In this document: positions 1 to 12,780 of the stretch, piece after piece
Numbering within the stretch: the stretch's first letter is position 1
Layout of the letters: the number at the start of each line of letters is the position of its first letter
NCBI GenBank assembly: GCA_032358255.1
Contig: JAULBX010013318.1
Coordinates: 1-64,000 of the forward strand
DNA: 64,000 nt
Origin: Heterotrichella gracilis
Taxonomy: Eukaryota > Sar > Xanthophyceae > Tribonematales > Xanthonemataceae
Direction: 5' to 3'
Translations under genes and position numbers: made by a program
The notes under the pieces: model-generated
Database searches by the model: none
The model's input: only the letters and a program-made list of their open reading frames with translations
Told to the model about the DNA's origin: nothing

Positions 1-443
1 CCCCAGACGTTTGTATGAGCTCGAACTTTGCCACATATGATGCGGCTTTCGCGTAGTAGGATGTGTGCCATGATAGCGTGGAGCATGTGCTTGTGTTTGT
101 GGAAGCGGAGTCGTTCGGGGTTGTAAAGCACTGTGTTGATCAGTTGGAGTGAGGTCAAGCTGTCAGTGAGAATATGGAGCTGGGTGCGTGAAGCTGTGTT
201 GGACAAGGCACAAAATATAGCTGCTAGTTCTGCCCTGAGATTGGTATTGATTCTGCCATCATGGTCCCGGAAGGAGATTCTCCAGACAGCTTTTTGTGTT
301 GGGTCAAAAACCGAGGCGCCAATGGCTGTTCCAACTTTGCTACCATCAGTGTAAACAAATTGGGACTTGTCATATCTCAGCTGTGGCGGTTGGGTGAAGG
401 CTGCTGGCAATTGGAGTATGGTGATTTCATGACTGACTCGGTC
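1..443 (-). mobile_element. LINE (non-LTR retrotransposon) RNase H domain, truncated by the window edge
   Basis: The reverse strand is open from 443 down to 1 with no ATG. The translation has the type I RNase H signature: YTDGSKVGTAIGA (first catalytic Asp), NLRAELAAIFCAL (catalytic Glu) and ILTDSLTSLQL (second Asp). This domain degrades the RNA strand during target-primed reverse transcription and is found at the C-terminal end of several plant and algal LINE ORF2 proteins. An in-frame TGA at 444-446 closes the upstream side, and no reverse-transcriptase motif was recognised beyond it, so the copy looks 5'-truncated or decayed. The element continues past the left edge of the window. The domain call is firm; the LINE clade cannot be assigned. 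Confidence 0.8.
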
Positions 444-851
444 TCAGACTGCACTTGGTCAGTCAGACTCTGCAATTGATTTGCGTCAACGGTTCAACCT
501 GCAACAAGCATCTGATTCATGCATGATGCTGCCTGACAGGTATAGATTCCTCACCCACCCTGAGAGCCTCTGAGTCTAGACTAGTGCACATGCAGTGTTT
601 GAATTTCATATATTATTTCAGGATTCAGCGGCATCAGCGGTGGCCACCACCGGCGCCAGAGTGGTTGGTCACCTTCGAGTTGCCAACTTGCCAATGGCAA
701 GCATGGCCAATGGCATCGGTGCGTCGTAAGTTGAGTTCCTTGCTATTCAAGGCTCCTAATAGGTATAGTATTGCATAGTATGCTGTGTACACTAAACGCC
801 AAACGCGGCCTGCGGGCATTGGCTAATTAGGCCTCAAGGCCTACCGAAGGG

Positions 852-955
852 CCTTGACCAGCCGTTTGCGCTGGGGTGGTGCCCTGGTGCGAGCCAGTGG
901 CTCCCTAACTACGCCACTGTGCGTTCCCTCAGGGAAGAGTCGTTCTTTCTAAATT
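852..955 (+). repeat. SINE-like repeat, copy A
   Basis: About 78 bases beginning CCTTGACCAGCCGTT and ending GTGCGTTCCCT match 28791-28869 with few differences. Both copies have a tRNA B-box-like core (here GGTGCGAGCC, in the other copy GGTTCGAGCC) and a pyrimidine tail ending TTCTTTCTA. A B-box-like core plus a simple tail suggests a tRNA-derived SINE or a shared LINE 3' end. Target-site duplications were not identified. Confidence 0.5.
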
Positions 956-1140
956 AAATGTCACGGTTATTAGCATTGACACGTGATCCATCCCGATGAT
1001 TCATCGATGTTTAAAAATTAAATTAAGCACTCTGCAGAACAATTATTGCAATGGTTCATGATTCAACTGACATGGCACGTCATTGACAATGCATCGGCAT
1101 ACTATGCCGTGGCACAATAAACTTTAAGTAATTACCGAGT

Positions 1141-1202
1141 GCTGGCAGCGCTGCGCAAACTTGAACTTTTATACGGTTTAAAAGTTGAAGTTTGCTGCCA
1201 GC
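1141..1202. repeat. imperfect inverted repeat (hairpin)
   Basis: The outer arms GCTGGCA and TGCCAGC pair perfectly. The inner arms CAAACTTGAACTTTT and AAAAGTTGAAGTTTG pair with one mismatch. They are separated by an 8-base bulge on the left side and a short central loop. It could be a small foldback transposon remnant or a small-RNA precursor. No gene overlaps it. Confidence 0.6.
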
Positions 1203-1909
1203 ATTCGGTGCCGCTGCGGCAGGCTCCTTCATCTGATTCATGGTATATACTGTACAGTAGCTGTTACAGAAACTCGAAAGCATTGCCAGAATATTTCGCG
1301 AACCGTCTCGCCTCAGGCGGGCAGAAAGTGGAGATCATCTGGCAATGTTCACCGAATTGAATCCCCCAGGGTCTACAGAAAGCACTCTTGAGTCAATTGC
1401 ACCAGGGTGCTTGCGCGCACTGTTGCAGTCCCCAGCTTGTCAATGACGTGCCAGTGTCCCCAAATACACGTCACGCGAACTACTATTAGTAACTCTCTTG
1501 CAATTGTGCTGCAAACTGCAGCCAACGGAAGAAAAATATCATACTCGATATGTCACATGCCCCCATCTCTGGCACGATAATTCCAATACTGCGCCTGCAT
1601 GCTCTGCTCAACAATACCTCACAAGCTATGGCAGAAGGTACAACCAAATATTGGGGTTACACAACTGTACGTACTAGGCCATGAGTAGTTTATTTGAAGC
1701 TGAACATAACAGCAGTCCCATTTCAATGCTCCGACCCTAGCCCCACAATGCCCTGGGCTGTTTCTATTCCCTTGCGCTCTCAAGTGACGCGATTAAACAT
1801 GCCGATGGTAAAAATGATGTACAAAAAGGGCTCAGGCTGTGTAGCGCATGCGCAGGTGCGCTTGCCCACCTTCCCCACCAGCTGTGCCTCTCCCTGGCTG
1901 TCCCCTTCC

Positions 1910-4900
1910 TCACGTCCCCCTATCCCCCAGGCTGCACCCTGTTGCGAAGGTGATCACATCCGGCAGCTGCCTGACCTGTGTGCAGATGTCCTCTAGCTCC
2001 CTGGCCCGCCCCTCAAGCTCGTACTGCATCACAAAGTAGGGGGAGCCCTCGTCGGCGCGCCCAGAGTAGGTCTGCAACAGGGAGACGCGCGGGAGTCAGG
2101 GTGGTGCAGTGTGCAGGGGGGGTTGGCTGGATGGGTGCAACGCAGTGGGTACACATGCGCAAGTGGGGTGCATGCATCTATCAGTGGGTGCTGACCTTGA
2201 TGTTGTGGTCGTGCGAGGCAATGATCTGCGCAATTGCCGCCAGCAGGCCTGGCTTGTCGCGGCATGTGACTGTCATCCACGTGCGCTGTACACTCTCAAG
2301 CAGGTCGGGCAGGGGGCCGTCAAGCGCGCCTGCAAAGGTGGGGGTGGGGTCAGGGGCTGCGTCAGAGGGCAGTGACAGCAGGTAGGGAAGCATCCACTGG
2401 CCGGTGCAAACCCTAAACTAGCCCTGGTAGGAAGCTCCACACAGCATGTCCAACTTCCACGTGAGCAATGGTGCAAGCAGCCACGCGCATGACACCCAGT
2501 GCTCGCACTGCCAGGGGTATCAGGTGCTCCCACAATTTTACCCCTCACCTGGCTCCAGCAGGTCCGCATGGTCACGCACAAACTTGGTGAGCTTGTGGCG
2601 CGCTGAGCGGGTGCGCGCGTACTGCGTCCATGCCTGGTGCCGCAGCACCGAGGAGGCCGTGGGCACGCTGTCATAGGTGATCACCTCAACCACCTCGGCG
2701 TTGTGCAGAGCATAGCCAGCTGGTACAAGTCGCCCATTCACCTTGGCACCCACCATCTGGTTGCCCACGTCAGTGTGCACGTGGTATGCAAAGTCAACCA
2801 CAGTGGCGCCCTACGGAGGACATTTGAAGGTGTGTGAGCAGCATACACAGGCACCAGCAGGAAAGTAGCACCCACATTGCAAGCAGCAGTGTAACGCATG
2901 ACGGGAGTGCATGCATTTATTATTAACCAGGCTACCACATATTGCAACGCAATGTGGGCGTCTGCCGCAGTCTGAATATGTTTGAAAACAATATCTTATC
3001 AACAACGAATATTTCAAAAAACAAATTATGCGATTACGCCCGACAGGCACTCATTTCCTTTACAGTCAACACTCTCAGCACACCAGACTCCGTCCTGTCC
3101 GCTGCACCTCCCCCTTCACCTTTGGCAGGCGCATAAGGTCCCCCTGGGGAGTGAACACAAACACCCCCTGGCCCAGCAAGTCGTCCGTCACGCAGTCAAC
3201 AAACTCAGTGGCGGTGAGGTTGCCCAGGAACTCCTCCTGCCACACGCGGATGGAGTTGAGCCAGTTGATGCGGCGCATCATCACCTGTTGGTCAAGGCGC
3301 CCGGGCTTGGCCTGCGGAAGAGAGAAGGGAGTGGGGTCAAGCTGGGAAGAAAGGTTGCAGTGTCAACGCAGCAGGACACCAACACCAGCAGCACACACCC
3401 AACCAAGGAGTCAAGTAGTGCACCGCACACCTTTGCTGGGGATAAGGCGTTGCTCCTCACGCCATTGCCATTGCTCCTGGCGCCGCTACCGTTGCCAATG
3501 CCGCTGCCATTGCTGCTGGCGCCGTTGCCGTTGCCGTTGCCATTGGCGCTGTAGGTGCTCGCTCGTGCTCCAGCCCCATTGCTGCCGTTGCCGTTCAAGC
3601 TGGGGCCCGTGCCATTGCCATTGCCATTGGCGCTGGCACCATTCCCGTTTGAGGTGGACCCATTGAGGCTGCTTGCCGCCCCGTTGCCGCCCCTGTTCCT
3701 CCCCTTGAACACATCCAGCCCCGGCATCCGCAGCCCACCCAGCAGGCGCCCTGTGCCCCCTGCCCCATTGCCGTTGCCATTCCCCCCCTCCTCCCCATAC
3801 AAGGTGCCCCCCTCCCTGTCCCCCGCTGCGTCCAGCACCCGCGAGGTGGCCACCCAGTTCTCCACCGCGATGCCATACTCCGCCAGGCGGTTCATCTCAT
3901 GCGTCTTGATCTGGATCTCCACAGGGAACAGCTTCTCGCAGCCCAGGGGCAGGACCTTGGTGTGCAGGCTCTGGTAGCCGTTGGTCTTGGGGGTGGCGAT
4001 GTAGTCCTTGACAGAGCCAGGGATGGGCGCCCATACAGTGTGCACCAGGCCAAGCACATGGTAGCACAGCTGCGGGCCAGTTGCCCCCCCGCCCCCCTCC
4101 TTCACATCCACCACCACCCGCAGCTGCGCCACGTCCTTCACGTCGTCCAGCGACAGCTTGCGCTCCCGCAGCTTGCGGAACATGGAGTAGGCGCTCTTCT
4201 GCGCGGTGTCCAGGCGCACCCCCTTGACGCGCGACTGCAGGTAGGCGTCGCCAGACAGCGTGCGTGTGAGCAGGGCCTGCGCGTCGTGCACCACCCAGGT
4301 CTGCTCCGCCCCCACCTCCGCCAGCTTGGCCTTGATGGCGCTGTATGCTGTTGGCTCGCTGTACATGAACCCAAGCTCCTCCAGCTCCTCCTTCACAGTG
4401 TACAGCCCCAGCAGGCGGGCCAGGGGGGCAAACACAGCCAGTGTCTCCTCCGCGATGCGCCGCTGCTTGTCGGGCGGCATGCTGCCCAGCGTGCGCATGT
4501 TGTGCAGCCTGTCTGCCAGCTTGACCACGATGATGCGCACCTCCTCGGTCATGGCCAGGAACAGCTGCTGCAGGTCAAGCGCCTTGAGCTCAGCCTTGCT
4601 GGCCGCGCCGCTGATCTTGCCCAGCTTGCTGAACTTGGTCTCGCCCTCCACAATGGTGCGCACCGCCATGCCAAACCAGTACCCAATCTCCTCAAAAGTG
4701 ACCGCGTCGCTGTCCTCCACTGTGTCATGCAGCAGACCCGCGATGAGCGACTCATAGTCCATCTGCAGCTCCGCCATGATGCGGGTGACCTCCACGGGGT
4801 GCGTGATGAAGGGCTCACCAGACCGCCGCGCCTGGCCCTGGTGGCAGTCGTAGGCCAGAGACAGCGCCTCGCGCACCTTCTGGCGCTGCTCGCGCGGCAG

Positions 4901-5636
4901 GTAGCCCAGCAGCGGCTCCAGGCGGGACCACAGGTACTCCTCAGTGATTTCCTCGCTGCGCAGCTGGGTGTAAAACTGCGGTGGCAGGGGGAGGGGTAAG
5001 CGGATGGGACACACGCAGGGGGGGGCCATGCATGCTGGCATAGCCAGAGATGGTGCACCATGCGGCGTGGCACACGTGAAGGGTGTGTGCACTAGGTGTT
5101 GCGATCACCCTTTTCCAGGGCGCATGTGTCTGTCCTCTTACCGTGTAGTCCACCTGCTGCAGACCGTGGGACAACACGTCCCGTGGCGGGTCACTGGACA
5201 CCTGGGGGGCAAGGGGGGGGGGGGTAAGTGTCTGAGGCCAGAGCTGCGGGGGGGAGCAATGTCAAGCCGTGCAGTGCAGGGGCAGGAATTGGACAGAGGC
5301 TGGTGCAGTGCCGTATGGGTTTGCCAGGCTGGTGCAGCAGCGCACCTTGCGGTCTGGCTTGGGTGTGCCGCCAAACATCTTCCTCCAGCCCTTCATGTGG
5401 TGCTCTGGGCCGGAAGCGCTGCATGTTGTGCGCCGGTGGGGGCCTGCACTGGCACCTGGAAGAGGCAGGGGCACGCGTCAGCACCGCCACAGCCACCACT
5501 GCATGTGTCATAGAGAATGCTGGCAGGGCATGCGCTTTAAAAGGGCCCCTTGCTCCTCACCTGACCATAGGCTGCCACTCCTTGACTCTGCAAACTTGTG
5601 TGATAGTACCCTCTCCAACAGAGCAGCCATGACCAT
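1910..5636 (-). CDS. RSH: RelA/SpoT homologue (RSH), (p)ppGpp hydrolase/synthetase-like, probably plastid
   Basis: Eight exons: 5561-5636, 5346-5455, 5142-5201, 3431-4975, 3120-3311, 2549-2810, 2196-2329, 1910-2071, giving 846 aa in a consistent frame. The ATG at 5634-5636 follows an in-frame stop. The N-terminus (about 80 aa, basic, Ser/Thr-rich) resembles a chloroplast transit peptide. The HD hydrolase domain (about 85-270) keeps FITHPVEV and LLHDTVEDSD (H165, D166). The synthetase domain (about 325-465) keeps YSMFRKL, LDDVKD, TNGYQSLHTK and VEIQIKT. A TGS domain follows (about 662-725), and a C-terminal ACT domain begins with RTWMTVTCRDKPGLL. The architecture matches plant RSH1 and bacterial Rel/SpoT, which set alarmone levels. 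Two oddities: the substrate-binding GRxK motif reads TAQK (339-342), so synthetase activity is doubtful, and residues about 479-597 are a Gly/Asn/Ser-rich linker. Confidence 0.93.
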
Positions 5637-7834
5637 GGCCACCGCGCGGCGCTGTTCCGCCTGCTGCCCTCACGCCACAGCTGTGCGGGTGCGGTGGGCC
5701 ATGCCAGCTGCACAGCACAAGGACGATACGTTGCAGGATGGCACACAGCATTGTTCCGGAGTTGTTTGGCAGCAAAGTGGAAAGGCTGCTCCTTGCATAT
5801 ATTGCACCAACCAGTCCACAAATTGTAATGGAGTTGCCAATTCGGTGTGTTGTAGCCATGTGGTTTGAGCTGGCTCACCTGATGAAGACGTGGGGTGCTG
5901 CATGGAGCCCGCTGTGCAGGGTCCTGGCAATCCCAGGCTGAGACCAGCCCAGCCCTAGGCAGGCTCAAGTTGCTGGTGGGCAGTGCGGACAGCTGGACCT
6001 GCTGGGGGGGGGGGGGATGGAGGTAGGGGTACTGCACGAGAGGAGACCACAGGGTATTGTCTAGGTGCCTACCATGCATGACAACGACAACTTATTTAAC
6101 CCCAATACGTAGCTGCAGTGCCCCAATCCATACGCCTTGACACAGTTGCCAGCTGCTGATGCAGTGCGGTGTGTCCCCACAACAGGGTTTCACAGGGCAT
6201 ATGAAAAACAGGGCCACAAGTGCACCAGCACTGACAACACAAGTGAACGCATATCGAAAAGCCGTAACAAGGGTACTGTACATTTTATCACCCAGTGTCC
6301 CCCAGTCCCTGGGTGGTGTCCCAGCCTTTGCTGATGGGGGGCACCAGTTCAACCCGACGGATGTGCAACTGGGTCGCCTGCAACGCACCTGATTGACCCC
6401 AGGTAGACCAAGGATGAATAGAGCTGAAGCAGGCTAACAAATAAAGAGGGTAGGTGTTCCCTAGCGAGGGCACCCGGGTAATCTGCGTTGGGTCTCCCTG
6501 CTGCTGTTCAGCCCAGGCACGCCGATACGACGGCCAGGAGTGCAGGCGCACGTCGTGCAACTGGTGGCATGCAAGCGGGAAGCAAGAGATTGCGCAAAGC
6601 CAAGGAGAAATGTGCACAAAACTGCAACCGTGCTGCAAACCCAATAGGATATTTACTGCGACGAGGGGTGGAGCAGTACTAGCCCAGTGCAGCTGCGCGC
6701 TGACGCCACGGATATCGACCTCTCTGTACAGCTGTGCACCTTGTGAGCGGGGGTTCGAAGGTGTCTCGCGGCTTTGCCTGCAAACCCACCATAAAGAGGC
6801 GAAACAAGAGGCTGGTGAGTCTCTGTTTGGGCGAGGCAAGGGGGGCAGAGGCCACCACCTCGCCCATCGTACTCCCCCTGGGGGCCACGGGGGTGTCATG
6901 CCAGCTGATATTCAGGAAGATTTTCCCCGCTACCTTTTTAGGGGATGACTCGACAGCAACCCGTGACAAGCTTCGCGGAAACAACATATCGGGGTTGTTG
7001 AAATAGCTGCTATTGTCGGCTTGTTGCTAACAGTGTTGGTGAAGCAAGTAATCTTCTGCTGGCTCGAGCTGGGTTTGAAGGGACCGGGCTGATTGTCAAC
7101 GCCCTTCGCGCCACCTGCAGGAGTCTCGTTCGCCCCTTCAAACCAGCTTAAGAAGGCGACATGTGAGTGCCTCTATGTGGGTGTGCGTCACGGTCTTGTG
7201 CTTGTGAGCATGAAACTCTGGGTGTGTATTGTGTTGTTGCTTTGGGCTGGTATCTGAAGAAGGTTGCGTGACATCGCAACTGACCTTGTTGCACGCCGAT
7301 AGGTAGATACGTGTCTTCTAGGTGGTTGCGTGCGTGCTTGGTGTATTATCTCAGCCCGTTGTAGCGTTTCCTTCTCCTTCGCTTGTGTACGTTAGCTGTG
7401 GCCTGGCCGCGGGTGACTTACCGTCGTCATCTACCTGTCGCGAGTCGAGTCCTGTGGGCGTTTGTTATTGACAGCAAGGCTGTTTAAGGTCCCACCCGCG
7501 CAAGTGCAGATGCACGGGCGTCTTTTGTTGCTGCTTTGGGTTTATGACGGTCACGTTTCAACGTTGTTCCCTCAGCGACAGCACCCACCATCGCCCACCT
7601 GCTTGTATGCCCACCTTCTGGTTTCTGCTGTGTAGCGGCTGTCATATTACGGCTGCCATATCGAATAGGACACTGCCCACCAAACCAACCGAACTCTTCT
7701 GTTATACGTCTTTCTATTGAACAAGTCCTGGTTGCTTCGTATTGTGACGATGCTCCTGACCTTGCAGCCACCATCGATAAGAAGCCCTGCGCAGTAGAAG
7801 CTTCTTTTGTTGTCACCGTCTAGAAAACCACCAG
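5637..7834. other. unassigned region upstream of RSH
   Basis: No complete gene could be built. It contains the RSH promoter side, a poly-G run near 6006-6014, and open stretches on both strands at about 6734-7006. On the reverse strand, 6857-6987 begins with ATG, contains GKIFLNISWHDTPV and ends at a possible donor, so it could be an orphan exon. The overlapping forward frame (6734-7006, ending TAG) is equally open, so neither is called. At 7250-7281 a TGAAGAAG motif precedes a six-base-pair hairpin (GTTGCG/CGCAAC), a layout seen at 3' ends of some LINEs. Confidence 0.35.
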
Positions 7835-8876
7835 ATGGAGAAACCAAACACGACAGGTAGGGTGCCCTTTCTGCTTTCTGCTGCATATTGATTGGCAGAC
7901 AGTGCCCTGCTTTGCTGGACTGCTGGGCTGTCTGCCGTTGTTTTTTTGCCACATGCATGCATATGTCGCCACATGGCTGAACCAGTGGGTTGGTTGGTGC
8001 ACTGCAACACGCTTCGTGGCAAATAGTGGGACTATTTTTTACACACGACTCACTGTGCTGTCATTTGCGGGCTGGCACGCGTTGCTGGTAACAGCGACTG
8101 CTGTACCCTGTGGCAGCAAGGACTGACCTTGCGCTGGCGTGTAATCCTGGCCCATCTCTTGCAGGGAGCGAGTATGCGGTGCAGGAAGTGCTGCAGCAAT
8201 ACGGAGTCAATTTGCCCTCACACTTGCTGTTCAACCCCAACTCCCGGTTCCTGGGCGCCCCCAGCACTGATTGCCACACGACGGAGGAAGCCTGGTGGGT
8301 CCCCACTGCATATTGAAAGCATAGTATGGTAGTTGTCATGTTGTACCTTGGCTATTGTTCTTGTCCACTGGCCTGCGAGGGTTCCCTGCTGTCCTACAAT
8401 ACCGCCGCAACACTGACTTGACTGGCCCTTGGTGCAGGATGTGCACAGCAGAGCTCAACCTTATTCTTCAAGCCAACCTGCACCGATTCCAACACATCAG
8501 GGTCAAGAACCAGATCTCATACACAAAGTCAGAGAAGATGCGGGTTTTCAAAAAGCTCCAGTTTGCTCTGCCTGGCAAGGAGACGCGCACCCTGTTCTAT
8601 GAGAAGCTGCTGCCGTACGTGCTGCAGGAGGTGTATGCAGAGTTCAAGGAGGTGTCTGTGGTGAAGCACGTCATCAAGGCACCAGCATGGCTGCACGCCT
8701 GGTGCGGCAAGTGGGGCTACACGGAAGCAGAGGACAAGCCAATCACCATCTTTGCTGTGCACGCATACAAGGCTGCCACCCAGCAGGGCTGCATCTTCAA
8801 GTTCAACATTGGGGTCAAGCCCACACTTGCAGCCACGGGTCCAGCCACCACCCTGTACCTCCCACTGCTTGTGTGA
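7835..8876 (+). CDS. hypothetical protein, 196 aa
   Basis: Three exons (7835-7856, 8165-8294, 8438-8876) join in frame from ATG to TGA. The joins regenerate a Gly codon and the Trp codon of TEEAWMC. The protein starts MEKPNTTGSEYAVQEVL, is mostly hydrophilic, and is rich in Lys, Phe, Tyr and Trp in its second half (for example VKNQISYTKSEKMRVFKK and HAWCGKWGY). No signal peptide, membrane segment or known motif was recognised. It ends at 8876, convergent with threonine synthase. I do not recognise the family. The frame-consistent splicing and non-repetitive composition make it a believable gene. Confidence 0.6.
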
Positions 8877-10350
8877 GCAGTGTGCCTGGTTTCTTCTTTC
8901 TTGGGCACCTGTTTTCTTCCTCACAGTGGGCAGGCTTCAGCCATAGCACTACACCAGCCAGAGTGTTTGTAGGCACCGTTGATGTGCCAGTTTTCCTTGA
9001 TGTTTGCTACTGTCAACGCATGACTTTGATGTACCAGTGCACACCTAGTGCACCCAGCACTCGTACCAGTAACCCTTAGTGGGCTTAGCTATTGAGAGAA
9101 CTTCCCCCCCTACCTGTCGTGCATTCGCTGGATGCGTATGGTGTACATATCCCAATCTTGCAACTGCTTGGCAGGAGAAGAGTTTGTCTGTTATGACGAG
9201 TTTTAGACCCGAGTTACGATTTCAGTGTAGAGTAGGAATTTGTGGCAGTTATAAAAGCGTTCTCGCTTGTGCTTTATTGCCAGCGTGGAAAACCATACTA
9301 CTTTGTACAAAAGCAGGATCTGCACCCTCCCTCCAAAATACACAAGGTTTACAGGACTTGGGTTAGCGCCTTTTTTCTTGCTAGCGTGTTTGTAACTCTT
9401 TGTTGCGTTTGTTTGTTGCATGTCAATGCACACCCGGTAGTTGCATTTTTTATCAACTAGCTGGACACAGGAGGTGCGGGCTGCAGCCCTCAGATAGAGG
9501 GTGCAAGCCTCTGAAATGTACTGTAACAATCTTGACAATTGCTACTTGGTCCACGGTAGAAAACTCCTCCAAATAGAGATAACTAGCTGGGTATGAAGGC
9601 TTCGCATGTTGCCCAGCCCAGTCCCCCCAGGTGGGTCTGTTCTACTTGGCAGAACAAAACCGGAGTCGGCCAGGGGGGCCTGAGCTGTTGGCGGCACCAT
9701 TGCTGCCAATTAGTGGTCACATCACAAAACATGAAATGGTTATCCTGCGGCAGGTTGTTGCACTAGCTGCCTTGATCCTCATGCATGCCCCCGGGACAGT
9801 TGCACCGTCATTGCTGTCAACAAAGAAAAGTTGCACCGAGCAAGCAGCCAACGCACACCACTTTCTGACTGTTGGATGTTACAAAAAGCACAACCAGTCC
9901 ATGGCTGAGTTAAAAAGACATAAAACAAGCGAGTGCAGCAAGACAATTGCAGTTCCAGCTAGCAATTGTAAGTTCACCACAAGTTACATCAATAAGCAGA
10001 TCAACCTCACCAAACAACTCCTCAAAACCCCAGTGTTTCTGTGCTCATAAGTTGAATTTTGCCTAACAAGGGTTTGCCTTCTTTGAAGGCCCAACAAAGC
10101 CAACCCCTAATCCAAGCTACAAGCTACTGCCGCTGCCAGCTACAACTCACTGGCAACTCTGGCATGTGTGTGCATGCACGCAGTCCCAACTTGATGAAGC
10201 CCCACGGTAAAACGCCATGGCGCCATCCAAGTTTGACCACTTGCAAAGCACCAATTTGCTGCACCTGGGCACCCAAAACCCCACTCCCTTCCACCAGATT
10301 GCGTCCATGTATTCCCCAAGTGCTGTTCCTTAACCCTGCACCTCCCTAGC
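8877..10350. other. convergent intergenic region
   Basis: This lies between the 3' ends of the 196-aa gene and threonine synthase, so it should contain both 3' untranslated regions. Open frames here (for example 9631-10050) have atypical composition and no splice or domain support. No other feature was seen. Confidence 0.5.
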
Positions 10351-12124
<1,774 letters not shown>

Positions 12125-12780
12125 CGAGCAGGAGCGCTACGCCACTGTTACCTTGCACCACTTTCCCAGCCGTACAACCAAACAGGCGCGAAGGTTGTCG
12201 GGTTACGGCAGCTGTTTGTGTGACATATGCAGCTAGTGCTATGTGTTGCACAGGAATGCGTATTGCGCTGTTGCAGGCAGTGTCTGTGCGGTGCCAGACA
12301 GTGACAGATGTCCTGCAGGCGTGCGAGGGTAGCGCTTGAAGATGCTAGAGTGGATGTGCGAGACCTTGGAAAACACAAGAACAAGCAGCTGTTTTGTGGG
12401 CACAATGTTCTTCTTGGTGGCGCACCGATAAGGTGTCAGGGGACGAATTGCAGGATATGAGACGAGGAGGTCAGACCACTCCTAATTTAAATTAAATTGA
12501 TAAATAAAAAACATAAAACCACCACGATAGACATAATCTGTTTTACTGTAGAGGCTCAACCAGGCAAGCTTAGCCTACTGCGTCAAGGATAAAAACATAT
12601 ATAAACAGACTGAAAAGAATAAATAGTCACCAATATCCCTGTGTCCCACAAATTCTTTCCCTAACCGGGATGAATATTGCGCTAGTTGCACAAGCCAGTG
12701 CATGGCCACATAGCCAAACAAACCATTGGCCCGGAATCCTTGCTTCCGCCTTTGCAAGGATGACAACTGCCATCTGCCCC
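12125..12780. other. intergenic region, AT-rich
   Basis: This lies between the start of threonine synthase and the 3' end of the downstream FkbM gene, both on the reverse strand. It includes the threonine synthase promoter side and an A/T-rich block at about 12480-12600. No coding or repeat structure was recognised. Confidence 0.5.

Larger units (their letters stand above)
444..1909. other. gene-poor stretch with SINE-like repeat and a hairpin
   Basis: No convincing coding exon was found. The stretch holds a SINE-like copy (852-955) and a long imperfect inverted repeat (1141-1202), both listed separately. The right part (about 1700-1909) is probably the 3' untranslated region of the RSH gene, which ends at 1910 on the reverse strand. 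Confidence 0.5.

Noticed and set aside
3899-4999. 366-codon forward open frame opposite RSH
   Set aside because: It is the antisense shadow of a GC-rich RSH exon whose reverse-strand translation has clear catalytic motifs.
6857-6987. Possible PIH1-like exon (GKIFLNISWHDTPV)
   Set aside because: Similarity is too short, no partner exons were found, and the opposite strand is equally open.
9631-10050. 139-codon forward open frame
   Set aside because: Lies in the convergent 3' space of two genes, with no recognisable motif and atypical composition.
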